From NCBI RefSeq assembly GCF_004134945.1, contig NZ_SBAP01000006.1, forward strand, positions 1 to 64,000: 64,000 bases of DNA, given 5' to 3'. The first letter of the stretch is position 1. Each line of letters starts with the position of its first letter. This document shows, piece after piece, positions 41,473-50,192 of this stretch. Under the pieces are notes generated by a model. It searched no databases and was not told the origin of the DNA. It saw only the letters and a program-made list of their open reading frames with translations. The stretch comes from Fusobacterium_C necrophorum_A (GTDB lineage Bacteria > Fusobacteriota > Fusobacteriia > Fusobacteriales > Fusobacteriaceae). Position numbers and translations under genes: made by a program.

Positions 41473-43758
41473 CTATTTGCTTCGTAAATACTCGTCTATT
41501 TTTATGGCTGCTTTTTTTCCCGCTTCCATGGCTAAAATAACAGTGGCTGCCCCTGAAACGGCATCTCCTCCGGCAAAAATTCCTTCTCTTGAAGTTTCTC
41601 CCGTTTCCGCCTTCGCTTCGATTCCCTTCCAACGATTTTGTTGTAAATCTTGGGTTGTTTCCGCAATGAGAGGATTAGGAGAGGTTCCCAGTGCCATAAT
41701 CACAGTTTCCGCTTCTAGGATAAATTCGCTGTTCGGTATTTTTGAGAAAGTTGCCCGACCGCTTTCATCCGCCTCTCCCAATTGCATACGAATACACTTG
41801 GCTCCTTTTACCCAAGCATTTTCATCTCCCAGAATTTCAATCGGAGAGCTCAAAAAGATAAATTCGATTCCCTCTTCCTTTGCATGTTGAATTTCTTCCA
41901 ATCTTGCGGGTAATTCTTTCTCTCCTCTTCGATAGACAATCTTCGTATCCGCTCCCAATCTTTTTGCCGTTCTTGCAGCATCCATCGCCACATTTCCTCC
42001 TCCGACAACCAAAACTCTTTTTCCTATTTTGACGGGAGTGACATAGTCTCCCCGATTGGCTCTCATTAAATTTACCCTTGTTAAAAATTCATTGGCGGAG
42101 ATCACTCCATTGAAATTTTCTCCGGGAATATTCATAAATCTCGGTAAGCCCGCTCCACTTGCTATAAAGACTGCGGAAAATCCTTTTTTCTCCAACAGAT
42201 CGTCCACAGTAAAGGTTCTTCCTATCAAAGAATTGGTTTCCACCTGTACTCCCAATCGTAACAAATTTTGAATCTCTTTTTCCACAATTCTTTCTTTCGG
42301 AAGTCGGAATTCCGGAATTCCATAACTCAACACTCCTCCTAATTTATGAAGAGCTTCAAAAATGGTAACCTCATAGCCTTGCTTCGCTAAATCTCCTGCA
42401 GCGGTAAGTCCTGCCGGTCCTCCTCCAATTACGGCAACCCTTTGATTTTTTTTCTTCTTCACTATCGAGGGACTTCCATGTTCTATGATCCAATCTCCGA
42501 CAAATCTTTCCAATTTTCCAATGGATACCGCTTCTCCTCGAATTCCTACAATACATTTTCCCTCACATTGACTTTCCTGTGGGCAAACTCTTCCACATAT
42601 CGCCGGTAAATTGGAATACTTTGCAATGGTGTCCGCCGCTTCTTGTAACTTTCCCTCACGAATTTTTTGAATGAAAGCGGGAATATTAATGGATACAGGA
42701 CAAGCCTGTACACATAAAGGATTTTTACATTGCAAACATCGGCTTGCTTCCAGTTTCGCTTCTTCCAAAGTATACCCGTAGCAGACTTCCTCAAAATTTT
42801 TATTTCGTACTTCGGGTTTTTGCTCTTGTACCGGAACTCTTTTTTGTCGATTCACAGAAGAGAGTCCAGAAGAAGGAGCTTCGTGATTGGGACAAGCAGG
42901 ATTATGATGACTGTCTCCGTCTTCCATTTTTAAAATATTTCTACCTTCTTCCGTTTGATACATTCTCTGTCTTCGTAGTGCCTCTTCAAAATTTACTTCT
43001 TCTCCGGAAAATTCCGGTCCGTCTACACAAGCAAATTTTATTTCGTTTCCGACACTGACCCGACAGGCTCCACACATTCCCGTTCCATCCACCATTAAAG
43101 GATTTAAACTTACAGTAGTGGAGATTCCATAATGCTTACAAACTTCCACTGCAAATTTCATCATAATCATAGGTCCAATGACAACAGCATGATCATAGTG
43201 TTTTCCTTTTTCTATCAATTCCTGAATTTTATGCGTTACCAATCCCTTGCTTCCGTAACTTCCGTCATCAGTACAGACATAAACATTGCCTGCCACCTCT
43301 TTCATCTCTTTTTCGAAAATAAGACTCCCCTTGTTTCGACTTCCTATAACCACATCAACAAAACATCCTTGTTCTCTCATCCATTTTACTTGTGGATAGA
43401 CGGGAGCCGTTCCCACTCCCCCCGCTACAAAGAGATATTTTTTCTTTTGTAGGACTTCCACATTCTCATGAAGCAACTCACTTTCCTTTCCCAGTGGTCC
43501 CAATACATCTGCAAAAAAATCTCCCACTGCAAAATCCGCCATTTGTTTCGTACTTTCTCCCACGATTTGAAAAACAATCGTAACACTTCCTCGATGTCTG
43601 TCATAATCACAAATCGTCAAAGGAATTCTCTCTCCTTTTTCATCTGTTTTGATAATTAGAAATTGTCCCGGCTTTGCCGCTTCCGCTAATGCTTTTGCTT
43701 CTATTTCCATACAGCAGATGTTTTCGCTCAGATATTTTTTTTTGATAATCTTATACAT
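41473..43758 (-). CDS. Fused NfnA/NfnB-like (SudA/GltD-type) NADPH:ferredoxin-type flavoprotein
   Basis: 761 residues. Residues 1 to about 280 resemble the FAD/NAD-binding electron-transfer subunit of dihydroorotate dehydrogenase B and NfnA, with G-G-V-G-T-A-P-V-Y-P and a 2Fe-2S cluster region C-G-A-C with a later cysteine. From about 320 the chain is a glutamate-synthase small-subunit-like domain: cysteine clusters C-L-Q-C-K-N-P-L-C and C-G-R-V-C-P, then FAD (G-G-G-P-A-G-L-T-A) and NADPH (G-G-G-N-V-A-M-D-A-A) loops. In other anaerobes the two halves are separate Nfn subunits that couple NADH, NADPH and ferredoxin. Whether the fusion still bifurcates electrons is not known. It has its own promoter. 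Confidence 0.85.
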   Translation of the reverse strand: MYKIIKKKYLSENICCMEIEAKALAEAAKPGQFLIIKTDEKGERIPLTICDYDRHRGSVTIVFQIVGESTKQMADFAVGDFFADVLGPLGKESELLHENVEVLQKKKYLFVAGGVGTAPVYPQVKWMREQGCFVDVVIGSRNKGSLIFEKEMKEVAGNVYVCTDDGSYGSKGLVTHKIQELIEKGKHYDHAVVIGPMIMMKFAVEVCKHYGISTTVSLNPLMVDGTGMCGACRVSVGNEIKFACVDGPEFSGEEVNFEEALRRQRMYQTEEGRNILKMEDGDSHHNPACPNHEAPSSGLSSVNRQKRVPVQEQKPEVRNKNFEEVCYGYTLEEAKLEASRCLQCKNPLCVQACPVSINIPAFIQKIREGKLQEAADTIAKYSNLPAICGRVCPQESQCEGKCIVGIRGEAVSIGKLERFVGDWIIEHGSPSIVKKKKNQRVAVIGGGPAGLTAAGDLAKQGYEVTIFEALHKLGGVLSYGIPEFRLPKERIVEKEIQNLLRLGVQVETNSLIGRTFTVDDLLEKKGFSAVFIASGAGLPRFMNIPGENFNGVISANEFLTRVNLMRANRGDYVTPVKIGKRVLVVGGGNVAMDAARTAKRLGADTKIVYRRGEKELPARLEEIQHAKEEGIEFIFLSSPIEILGDENAWVKGAKCIRMQLGEADESGRATFSKIPNSEFILEAETVIMALGTSPNPLIAETTQDLQQNRWKGIEAKAETGETSREGIFAGGDAVSGAATVILAMEAGKKAAIKIDEYLRSK

Positions 43759-43792
43759 AAATGCCCCCCAAATTCACACCTTTTTTCTCTAC

Positions 43793-43822
43793 ATCATAGC
43801 ATATAAACAAAAGTTTTCGCAA
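43793..43822 (-). promoter_or_regulatory. Promoter of the Nfn-like fusion gene
   Basis: TTGCGA (43817-43822), 18 bp, TATGAT (43793-43798). The -35 box begins just downstream of the terminator of the preceding Crp-like gene. Confidence 0.5.
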
Positions 43823-43824
43823 TA

Positions 43825-43850
43825 GAAAAAGCAGTCATCTCCATGACTGC
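43825..43850 (-). terminator. Terminator after the Crp-family gene
   Basis: GCAGTCAT pairs perfectly with ATGACTGC around a 4-nt loop, followed by T on the minus strand, 7 nt after the stop codon. Confidence 0.85.
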
Positions 43851-43856
43851 CCTCTT

Positions 43857-44519
43857 CTAGTCTATCATACTTTGTAAATTTGTTTCCGAAAGAATTTGAA
43901 TTTTTCCTCTCGATACCTGCAAACATCCGGCACTCTGTAGCAATTTTAAATTTCTTGTAATCACTTCTCTGGCACTTCCCAAATGTCTTGCAATTTCTTC
44001 CTGTGTCATCAAAATTTCCTGTTTCTCCTGCTTCAACAAAAAACGAATCAAACGGGTATTCAATGGCACAAAAAGAGCAGTTTCCATTTGTTCAATAATC
44101 TCGCTGAAACGTGCATAGATCAGATCCATATTAAAGTCACTGACTTCCGAATTTCGTTTTCTCATCAAAGAAAAAGCTTCCGGATTCATCACAATGACCT
44201 CTGTAGCCTCTTCGGTGTGTAAATTGATGGAAACCTGCAATTTGGGATGAATGCACTGAGCTGTCAAAACTCCTATATCCATTGCTTTGAGAAAAAACAA
44301 GCTCAATTCTTTTCCTTCCTTTGAGCTTAAAAAAACCCGAATTCTTCCACTTTTGATAATGGTTAATCCAAAACATTCAGGGGAACTGCTAATGTCGACA
44401 CCTTTTGTAAAAGTCATGGTACGACTGTTGATTATAAAATAATTTTTTTCCTGTTGACTCAATTTCTCCCAAAAAGGAAATAAAGTCTCAAAATAGATCC
44501 GATCTTCTTTTTTTATCAT
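43857..44519 (-). CDS. Crp/Fnr-family transcription regulator
   Basis: 220 residues: a cyclic-nucleotide-type beta-barrel (I-K-S-G-R-I-R-V-F near residue 50), a dimer helix and a C-terminal helix-turn-helix with Q-E-E-I-A-R-H-L-G-S-A-R-E-V-I-T-R. The N-terminal Fnr cysteines are absent, so an iron-sulfur sensor is unlikely. It lies 21 nt after pepD and is probably co-transcribed with it and the YfcC-like carrier, perhaps as their regulator. Confidence 0.87.
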   Translation of the reverse strand: MIKKEDRIYFETLFPFWEKLSQQEKNYFIINSRTMTFTKGVDISSSPECFGLTIIKSGRIRVFLSSKEGKELSLFFLKAMDIGVLTAQCIHPKLQVSINLHTEEATEVIVMNPEAFSLMRKRNSEVSDFNMDLIYARFSEIIEQMETALFVPLNTRLIRFLLKQEKQEILMTQEEIARHLGSAREVITRNLKLLQSAGCLQVSRGKIQILSETNLQSMID

Positions 44520-44540
44520 AACGCTCCCCCGGTTTGTTTT

Positions 44541-45977
44541 TTATTTTAATTCTTCCAATAATTTCACTAAATATTGATATGCTTTTTCCGTAGAAGCAAT
44601 TTCCAATTTTTCTTCCGGAGTGTGAACATCTTGCATATTTGGTCCTATACTGATAAAATCAATGTCCGGATAATGTTGAGAAAGAGCTCCGCATTCCAAT
44701 CCTGCATGAATAATGGATACCTCCATATCTTCTCCGGTTACTTCTTTCCAAACTTGAATGGCTTTTTCCCTAAGTGGAGAGACAGAACGATATCTCCATT
44801 CCGGATAAGCTCCGGAAAAGCTATAACTTGCTTTGTACTTTTCCGCAAGGGAAGAAATATATTTCTTCAATCTTTCCAATACTTCCGGTTCGGAACTTCT
44901 TAAAGAAACTGTAATTTGAATGACATCTTCTTCTGTTTTTACAATTGCCAAATTATCGGAAGCTTCTACAATGTCAGGATAGTCTTTCATCCATGTATAC
45001 ACTCCCGTTGGAATCTCTTCCATCAAATTGATATAACGATAAAAAGAATTTTCATCCATAGCTTCATATACATTGATGATTTCTTCAAAAAACATTTCCA
45101 CTTGCGGCTCAAAGGAAGCATACAACTCCTTCACTTCTTTCAGTATCTCTCGAAGAAGCATGTCCAACTTTTCTTCACTCGCAATGACAACTTCCGCAGT
45201 TCTTGGAATCGCATTGTCTTTGGAGCCTCCCTTTACGGAAACAAGTAAAAAATCCGATTTTTCTTTTAATAAATCCAAAATTTCTATCATGGCCTTGTTC
45301 GCATTTCCTCTTTGCTTATGAATTTCCGCTCCGGAATGCCCCCCTAAGAAATTTTGAATTTTGATACGATAGGCAAAAGGATGTCGAATATTGATTTTTT
45401 CTATCGGCAATGTAATATCAATTCCCTCTCCCCCGGCAGATCCCACCGTCAAAATTCCCTCTTCTTCCGAGTCGATATTGATTAACATTTTCCCTTGTAG
45501 AAGTCCCGGTTGTAATGCCAAAGCTCCTCCTAAATCGATTTCTTCCGAGGTTGTGACCAAAAGCTCTAAAGGTCCGTGTCGAAGACTGTTATCTTCCAAA
45601 ACGGCAAGCCCCATAGCGACTGCAATCCCGTTGTCCGCCCCTAAGGTTGTCTTATTTGCTGTTACATACTTTCCATCTACCATTAAATCAATCGGATCTT
45701 TTGAAAAATCATGTTCACTATCTTCTTCCTTTTCACAAACCATATCCATGTGTCCTTGTAAAATCACGCCCGGTGCATCTTCATATCCCGGGCTTGCTTT
45801 TTTTCGAAGAATGACATTAAAAGACTCATCTTGATAACTTTCTAAATGATGTTCCTTTCCAAATTGCATTAGAAAATTACTGATTTCCCGTTCATGATAA
45901 GATTCTCTTGGAATTTTGGAAATTTCTTCAAAATAGTAAAAAACTCGTTCCGGTTTTAATCCCTCCAATTTTCTCAT
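44541..45977 (-). CDS. pepD: Aminoacyl-histidine dipeptidase / cytosol non-specific dipeptidase
   Basis: 478 residues of peptidase family M20C. Metal and catalytic residues are visible in L-Q-G-H-M-D-M-V, L-G-A-D-N-G-I, T-S-E-E-I-D-L-G-G-A and H-A-G-L-E-C-G. It hydrolyses dipeptides, including Xaa-His, in the cytoplasm and would supply amino acids for fermentation. The upstream carrier gene ends 24 nt before it. Confidence 0.9.
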   Translation of the reverse strand: MRKLEGLKPERVFYYFEEISKIPRESYHEREISNFLMQFGKEHHLESYQDESFNVILRKKASPGYEDAPGVILQGHMDMVCEKEEDSEHDFSKDPIDLMVDGKYVTANKTTLGADNGIAVAMGLAVLEDNSLRHGPLELLVTTSEEIDLGGALALQPGLLQGKMLINIDSEEEGILTVGSAGGEGIDITLPIEKINIRHPFAYRIKIQNFLGGHSGAEIHKQRGNANKAMIEILDLLKEKSDFLLVSVKGGSKDNAIPRTAEVVIASEEKLDMLLREILKEVKELYASFEPQVEMFFEEIINVYEAMDENSFYRYINLMEEIPTGVYTWMKDYPDIVEASDNLAIVKTEEDVIQITVSLRSSEPEVLERLKKYISSLAEKYKASYSFSGAYPEWRYRSVSPLREKAIQVWKEVTGEDMEVSIIHAGLECGALSQHYPDIDFISIGPNMQDVHTPEEKLEIASTEKAYQYLVKLLEELK

Positions 45978-46001
45978 TTCACATCTCCTTGTCTTTCACT
46001 G

Positions 46002-47513
46002 TTATAACATTGTATTGATAATTAACATCACCACTGAGAAGATTCCCATGATTCCCATCAAGGGTAAAATATATTTCAACCATTTGTCAAAAGTGGTTCC
46101 TGCCATTTCCAAAGTAACTAAAATCAATCCTGTCGGAGTAATAAAAGACATCCAACCCTGTCCCCAGTTGTAAGCATTGATAACAATTTCTCGGGATAGT
46201 CCCACCGTATCTGCAAGCGGTGCCATAATCGGCATGGACAATACTGCCAATCCGGAAGAAGAATTAATAAAAAATCCTAAGAAAGAAAAAATGACAAGCT
46301 GTGCAATGGCAAAGACCCCTTTACTCATTCCGGCTACAAATTCTGTAGAATAGAATAATAAAGTATCGGAAATAAATCCGTTGTCCATCACAATATTGAT
46401 AGAACGTGCCAAACCGATTGTCAAGACCACTCCCACCAATTCCGCAGCCCCTGCTATAAAAGTGTTGATGGCATCTTTTTCAGACAAGCCTGACAAAAAC
46501 ATGATGATAATGGCAACAAATAAGAAAAGTGCAGACATCTCTTCAAACCACCAGCCACCAAGTGCCACTCCCCAAATCATAATCGGAAAAGCAAGAGCAA
46601 AGACAAGAAGGGACAATTTTCTTCTCCAAGTAAATTCCGTTTCCTTAGCGTTATCGTAATTTCCTAAAAATCTTTCATGAATTTCCTTTTCATCGACATA
46701 AACAAAAGATTTCGTTTTATCTTTTCGAACTTTTTCTGCATACCAATACATATAGGCAAGAGTCATTAGAAAGCCAAGAACCAATGCAAGTATTCGGAAC
46801 GGCAATCCCTCTGTAAATGAAATTCCCGCAGCATTCGATGCAATTACGACAGAAAACGGATTGACTGTAGAAAACATCGTTCCAATGGTGGATCCCATGT
46901 AGATAGCTGCAATACAGGTCAGAGCATCAAAACCGCTGACTAAAAAAATAGGCATTAAAATAGGATAGAAGGCTATGGTTTCTTCTGCCAAGCCAAAAGT
47001 AGTTCCTCCTAAGGTAGTCAAAGCAAAGACCAACACTACTAAGAAAAACTCCTTCCCTTTTGTCTTCTTGGAAAGGGCTGACATTCCTGCATCAAAGGCT
47101 CCAATCTTATTGATAATTCCTATAATTCCTCCCAGAATCAACACAAAAATCATAATATCTACGGTATCCAAAACTCCTGTGACAGGTGCTTTGATTGTTT
47201 CTAAAAATCCTTGAGGTTGCTGTTCGATTCTTTCATAACTTCCCGGAATAGCAATCGGTTTTCGAATCACTCCGGATGTAAATTTCTCCAAGTTCAGTTC
47301 AATATGCAAACGATCTAAAACCTCTTGGCTTGCGGCTTCTGTTGAGACTTCATCATTATGGTCGGTGATGACAAATTCATTTGTCGTATCATCATAGGTT
47401 AAACGGGAAAATCTCCCTGATGGAACAAAATAGGTCAAAATGGCAGCCAAAACTAAAATAATAAACAATACCGTGAACGCAGTAGGAAAACTCCTTTTTT
47501 TCTTTTCAGACAT
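46002..47513 (-). CDS. YfcC-family (DcuC/ArsB-like) membrane carrier
   Basis: About 503 residues with twelve or more membrane segments and the YfcC traits: an early F-T-V-L-F-I-I-L, then Y-F-V-P-S-G-x-F, G-G-I-I-G-I-I-N-K-T/I-G-A-F-D-A-G, the central T-T-F-G-L-A-E-E-T-I-A-F-Y-P and S-T-V-N-P-F. The cargo of this family is not settled; the operon partner PepD suggests an amino acid or peptide. The ATG at 47513 has GGAG 5 nt upstream and is preferred over 47552. Confidence 0.85.
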   Translation of the reverse strand: MSEKKKRSFPTAFTVLFIILVLAAILTYFVPSGRFSRLTYDDTTNEFVITDHNDEVSTEAASQEVLDRLHIELNLEKFTSGVIRKPIAIPGSYERIEQQPQGFLETIKAPVTGVLDTVDIMIFVLILGGIIGIINKIGAFDAGMSALSKKTKGKEFFLVVLVFALTTLGGTTFGLAEETIAFYPILMPIFLVSGFDALTCIAAIYMGSTIGTMFSTVNPFSVVIASNAAGISFTEGLPFRILALVLGFLMTLAYMYWYAEKVRKDKTKSFVYVDEKEIHERFLGNYDNAKETEFTWRRKLSLLVFALAFPIMIWGVALGGWWFEEMSALFLFVAIIIMFLSGLSEKDAINTFIAGAAELVGVVLTIGLARSINIVMDNGFISDTLLFYSTEFVAGMSKGVFAIAQLVIFSFLGFFINSSSGLAVLSMPIMAPLADTVGLSREIVINAYNWGQGWMSFITPTGLILVTLEMAGTTFDKWLKYILPLMGIMGIFSVVMLIINTML

Positions 47514-47617
47514 TTTTCTCCTGTATGATAACTCCTGCTTCCTTGTTATCATACCCCCTCCTTTTATTTATGTTTGTATATCTTTCTTTTACTTTTCATC
47601 CAAGTTGAAGTCAAAGT

Positions 47618-48040
47618 TTAATATTTTAAAATATATTGAATAAATTCCAAATCTTCTTTTCGAATGGCTGTCTTAATTTTCAAAGTATTTAAAAGTAACA
47701 CGGCATTTTCTCGAATGGACAAAGTTCTGTCATATCTTGGCGGCAAATTATATTTTTGATAAACCTCATTTACCTGTTCTAAGACAAATTGAAAATGCAC
47801 CTCATGAATTTTTGCAATCAAATTGAAATTTTTGACTTGTAATTTTGTTTCCGGAAAAAAATAACGGTAGAATTCATAACATACCTGATCTACCTCTCCT
47901 CTTCCCTGATATCCTAAAATCATTTCTCCATTTATTTTTTCAAAAAACAGACCGAATTGTTTGGCAATTCTTTGAAATTCCTCAAAGGAATGACACTTTC
48001 CCTGTGTAAATTCTTCAATAAAGTGATTATAATTGATCAT
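47618..48040 (-). CDS. Hypothetical protein
   Basis: 140 residues, soluble, no signal peptide. Regular alternation of aromatic and charged residues (E-F-Y-R-Y-F-F-P, N-L-I-A-K-I-H-E-V-H-F) suggests an alpha/beta fold. I do not recognise a family. It stands alone between the YfcC-like carrier and a divergent ABC ATPase gene. Confidence 0.6.
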   Translation of the reverse strand: MINYNHFIEEFTQGKCHSFEEFQRIAKQFGLFFEKINGEMILGYQGRGEVDQVCYEFYRYFFPETKLQVKNFNLIAKIHEVHFQFVLEQVNEVYQKYNLPPRYDRTLSIRENAVLLLNTLKIKTAIRKEDLEFIQYILKY

Positions 48041-48098
48041 GACTACCCCCCTTCCTCTTCCTATTATATTAAGATTTTAAATATTTTACAATAGTTTT

Positions 48099-48128
48099 TT
48101 GTATATTTTATGAATTATATGCTATACT
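48099..48128 (+). promoter_or_regulatory. Promoter of the MalK-type ATPase gene
   Basis: TTGTAT (48099-48104), 18 bp, TATACT (48123-48128), about 42 nt before the start codon at 48170. Confidence 0.55.
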
Positions 48129-48169
48129 TTTATTACAGAATGATACAATAAAAAATGAAAAGAGGAATT

Positions 48170-49171
48170 ATGAAAATTTTAACAATACAACAACTTGGAA
48201 AACAATATCAAAAAAAAGAATGGGCTCTCCGTAATATCCATTTGGAAATACAGGAAGGAGAATTTTTAGTTTTGGTAGGTCCCTCCGGTTGCGGAAAATC
48301 CACTTTATTGCGTTTGATTGCAGGTTTAGAAGAAAGTACGGAGGGAGAAATTCTCTTTCATTCCAAGAACAAAGATATTGCCATGGTCTTTCAACATTAT
48401 ACTCTCTATCCTCATATGACGGTCTATGAAAATCTGGCTTTTCCTTTAAAGATGAAGGCTTGGACTTCCCGAGAAATTCAAAATAAAATTACAGAAATCG
48501 CAGATACTTTGGAAATCCGAACCCTGCTTCAAAGAAAGCCGAATGAACTTTCCGGCGGACAGAAACAAAGAGTGGCTCTCGGAAGAGCTATGGTACGGGA
48601 AGCGAATATTTTTTTATTTGATGAAGCCTTGGCAAATCTCGATGCCAATTTAAGAACTCAAATGCGTTATGAATTACTCTCCCTTCAAAAAAAAATCAAA
48701 AAGACTTTTCTTTATGTCACCCACGATCAAATCGAAGCGATGACCATGGCGGACAGAATTGTAGTAATGAAGGAGGGACAAATTGAACAAATTGGCAGCC
48801 CGAAAGAAATATATTTGAATCCCAAAACTGCATTTGTCGCTCGTTTTCTGGGAAATCCCGCTATGAATTTTCTTCCTCAGGAAGAATATATCTTGGGAAT
48901 TCGTCCCGAAGACATCCTCATCACGGAAGAAAAAAAGAAAGAGTCTTTTCCTTTTTTGGTAGAATTTTCAGAATTTTTAGGAACACATTCCTATTTACAC
49001 GGTACTGTAGAAAATACTCCTTTCCTTATCGAAATTCCCATTCAAGCGGAATATAAAAAAGGGGAGACTCTCTTTTTGGACTTTCCCCCTACAAAACGCT
49101 ATTACTTTGATATCACGACAGGACGAAGAATCCGACTGTCCCCGATACAACAATCAAAAGAATCGGATTGA
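48170..49171 (+). CDS. Orphan MalK/UgpC-type ABC transporter ATPase
   Basis: 333 residues from the ATG at 48170 (GAGGA just upstream). Walker A is G-P-S-G-C-G-K-S-T, the signature L-S-G-G-Q-K-Q-R-V-A-L-G-R-A, and the H-loop V-T-H-D-Q-I-E-A-M-T. Walker B reads F-L-F-D-E-A-L-A-N-L-D, with alanine where nearly all relatives have proline (D-E-P). The C-terminal regulatory region is shortened but keeps I-L-G-I-R-P-E-D-I. No sugar-binding protein or permease is nearby, so it may serve several distant importers. Its end overlaps the convergent chrA gene by 59 nt. Confidence 0.85.
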   Translation: MKILTIQQLGKQYQKKEWALRNIHLEIQEGEFLVLVGPSGCGKSTLLRLIAGLEESTEGEILFHSKNKDIAMVFQHYTLYPHMTVYENLAFPLKMKAWTSREIQNKITEIADTLEIRTLLQRKPNELSGGQKQRVALGRAMVREANIFLFDEALANLDANLRTQMRYELLSLQKKIKKTFLYVTHDQIEAMTMADRIVVMKEGQIEQIGSPKEIYLNPKTAFVARFLGNPAMNFLPQEEYILGIRPEDILITEEKKKESFPFLVEFSEFLGTHSYLHGTVENTPFLIEIPIQAEYKKGETLFLDFPPTKRYYFDITTGRRIRLSPIQQSKESD

Positions 49172-49640
49172 TTTTGGTTAAAATTCCGGAAAGTACAACA
49201 GCGATAAATACCATATAAGTCATGGGATGACTGAAATTTTCCGGATGCAACAAAGAGAATCCGGCTCCCAAGACCAAGCCCAGCACGACCGGTCTTAAAG
49301 AAAGAAAAATTCTCTTGACAATCAGTGAATCCTGAAATCTTTGTAAACACAAGGAAATACCGACTAAAATAAAAATGGAAGGGAGAACGACTCCCGTCGT
49401 AGAGCAAAGGGAACCAAAAACACTTCCCGTTACCTTGTAGCCTATAAAAGTGGCGGAGTTAATCCCTATCGGTCCCGGTGTTACCTGAGATACCGCAACA
49501 ATTTCCGTAAATTCAGAAAGGGTGACCCATTGGTATTTTTCAATCACTTCCTGTTGTATCAAACTTAGGACAGCATAACCTCCACCAAAACTAAACAGTC
49601 CAATTTTTAAGAATACCAAAAAAAGATGTATATAAATCAT
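49113..49640 (-). CDS. Chromate-transporter family protein, half-size (second of pair)
   Basis: 175 residues with five to six membrane segments and the CHR-family motif F-S-F-G-G-G-Y-A-V-L near the start and Q-V-T-P-G-P-I-G-I-N in the middle. Half-size CHR proteins work as pairs with the neighbouring gene. The true physiological substrate in anaerobes is unclear. It overlaps its partner by 4 nt and the opposite-strand ATPase gene by 59 nt. Confidence 0.85.
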   Translation of the reverse strand: MIYIHLFLVFLKIGLFSFGGGYAVLSLIQQEVIEKYQWVTLSEFTEIVAVSQVTPGPIGINSATFIGYKVTGSVFGSLCSTTGVVLPSIFILVGISLCLQRFQDSLIVKRIFLSLRPVVLGLVLGAGFSLLHPENFSHPMTYMVFIAVVLSGILTKINPILLIVVSGTVGFFVLS

Positions 49641-50176
49641 TTTTTATCCCTCCAAGCATAGTACAAATTTCCTACAATCATCGTAAAAATGATAATCCAA
49701 ATAGGAGAGATGGTGTTTGTTCCAATTAAAACGGCTACAAGTAAAGGAATCCAATACTGTTTCCAGTTTAATTTTGTCGATCTGCATAATTTATATACAG
49801 CAATAAAAATCAATCCAACCGTAGCAGGTTTTACTCCAAAAAAAATCTGTTGAAATAATTTTGCTTCCCGATATTGAATGATAACCGTACTTAAGCATAA
49901 TATAATCAAAAAAGAGGGCAGGACAGCTCCTAAGACAGCTGCCGCAATTCCTAAAGCACCTGAAATTCGATATCCTGTCATAATGGAGGTATTTACCGCC
50001 AACACACCCGGACTGGATTGAGCAATGGCAAGAGCATCTAAAAACTCTTCATCCGTCAACCATTTTTTCTTGCTCACAATTTCATCTTGCATCAGGGGGA
50101 TCATTGCATATCCCCCACCTAAGGTAAAAGCTCCAATCTTAAAAAACGCCCAAAATAATTCGACCTCTTTCTTCAT
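49637..50176 (-). CDS. Chromate-transporter family protein, half-size (first of pair)
   Basis: 179 residues with F-T-L-G-G-G-Y-A-M-I-P-L near the start and S-S-P-G-V-L-A-V-N-T-S in the middle, the paired equivalents of the motifs in its neighbour. The two would form one antiparallel membrane carrier. It lies 16 nt after coaBC and is the penultimate gene of the polA-chrA run. Confidence 0.85.
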   Translation of the reverse strand: MKKEVELFWAFFKIGAFTLGGGYAMIPLMQDEIVSKKKWLTDEEFLDALAIAQSSPGVLAVNTSIMTGYRISGALGIAAAVLGAVLPSFLIILCLSTVIIQYREAKLFQQIFFGVKPATVGLIFIAVYKLCRSTKLNWKQYWIPLLVAVLIGTNTISPIWIIIFTMIVGNLYYAWRDKK

Positions 50177-50192
50177 AATCTTCTACTTCCTT

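Noticed and set aside
41473..43758. Dihydroorotate dehydrogenase electron-transfer subunit of pyrimidine synthesis
   Set aside because: The N-terminal part is similar, but it is fused to a GltD/NfnB-like half and no pyr genes are adjacent, so an Nfn-type enzyme is likelier.
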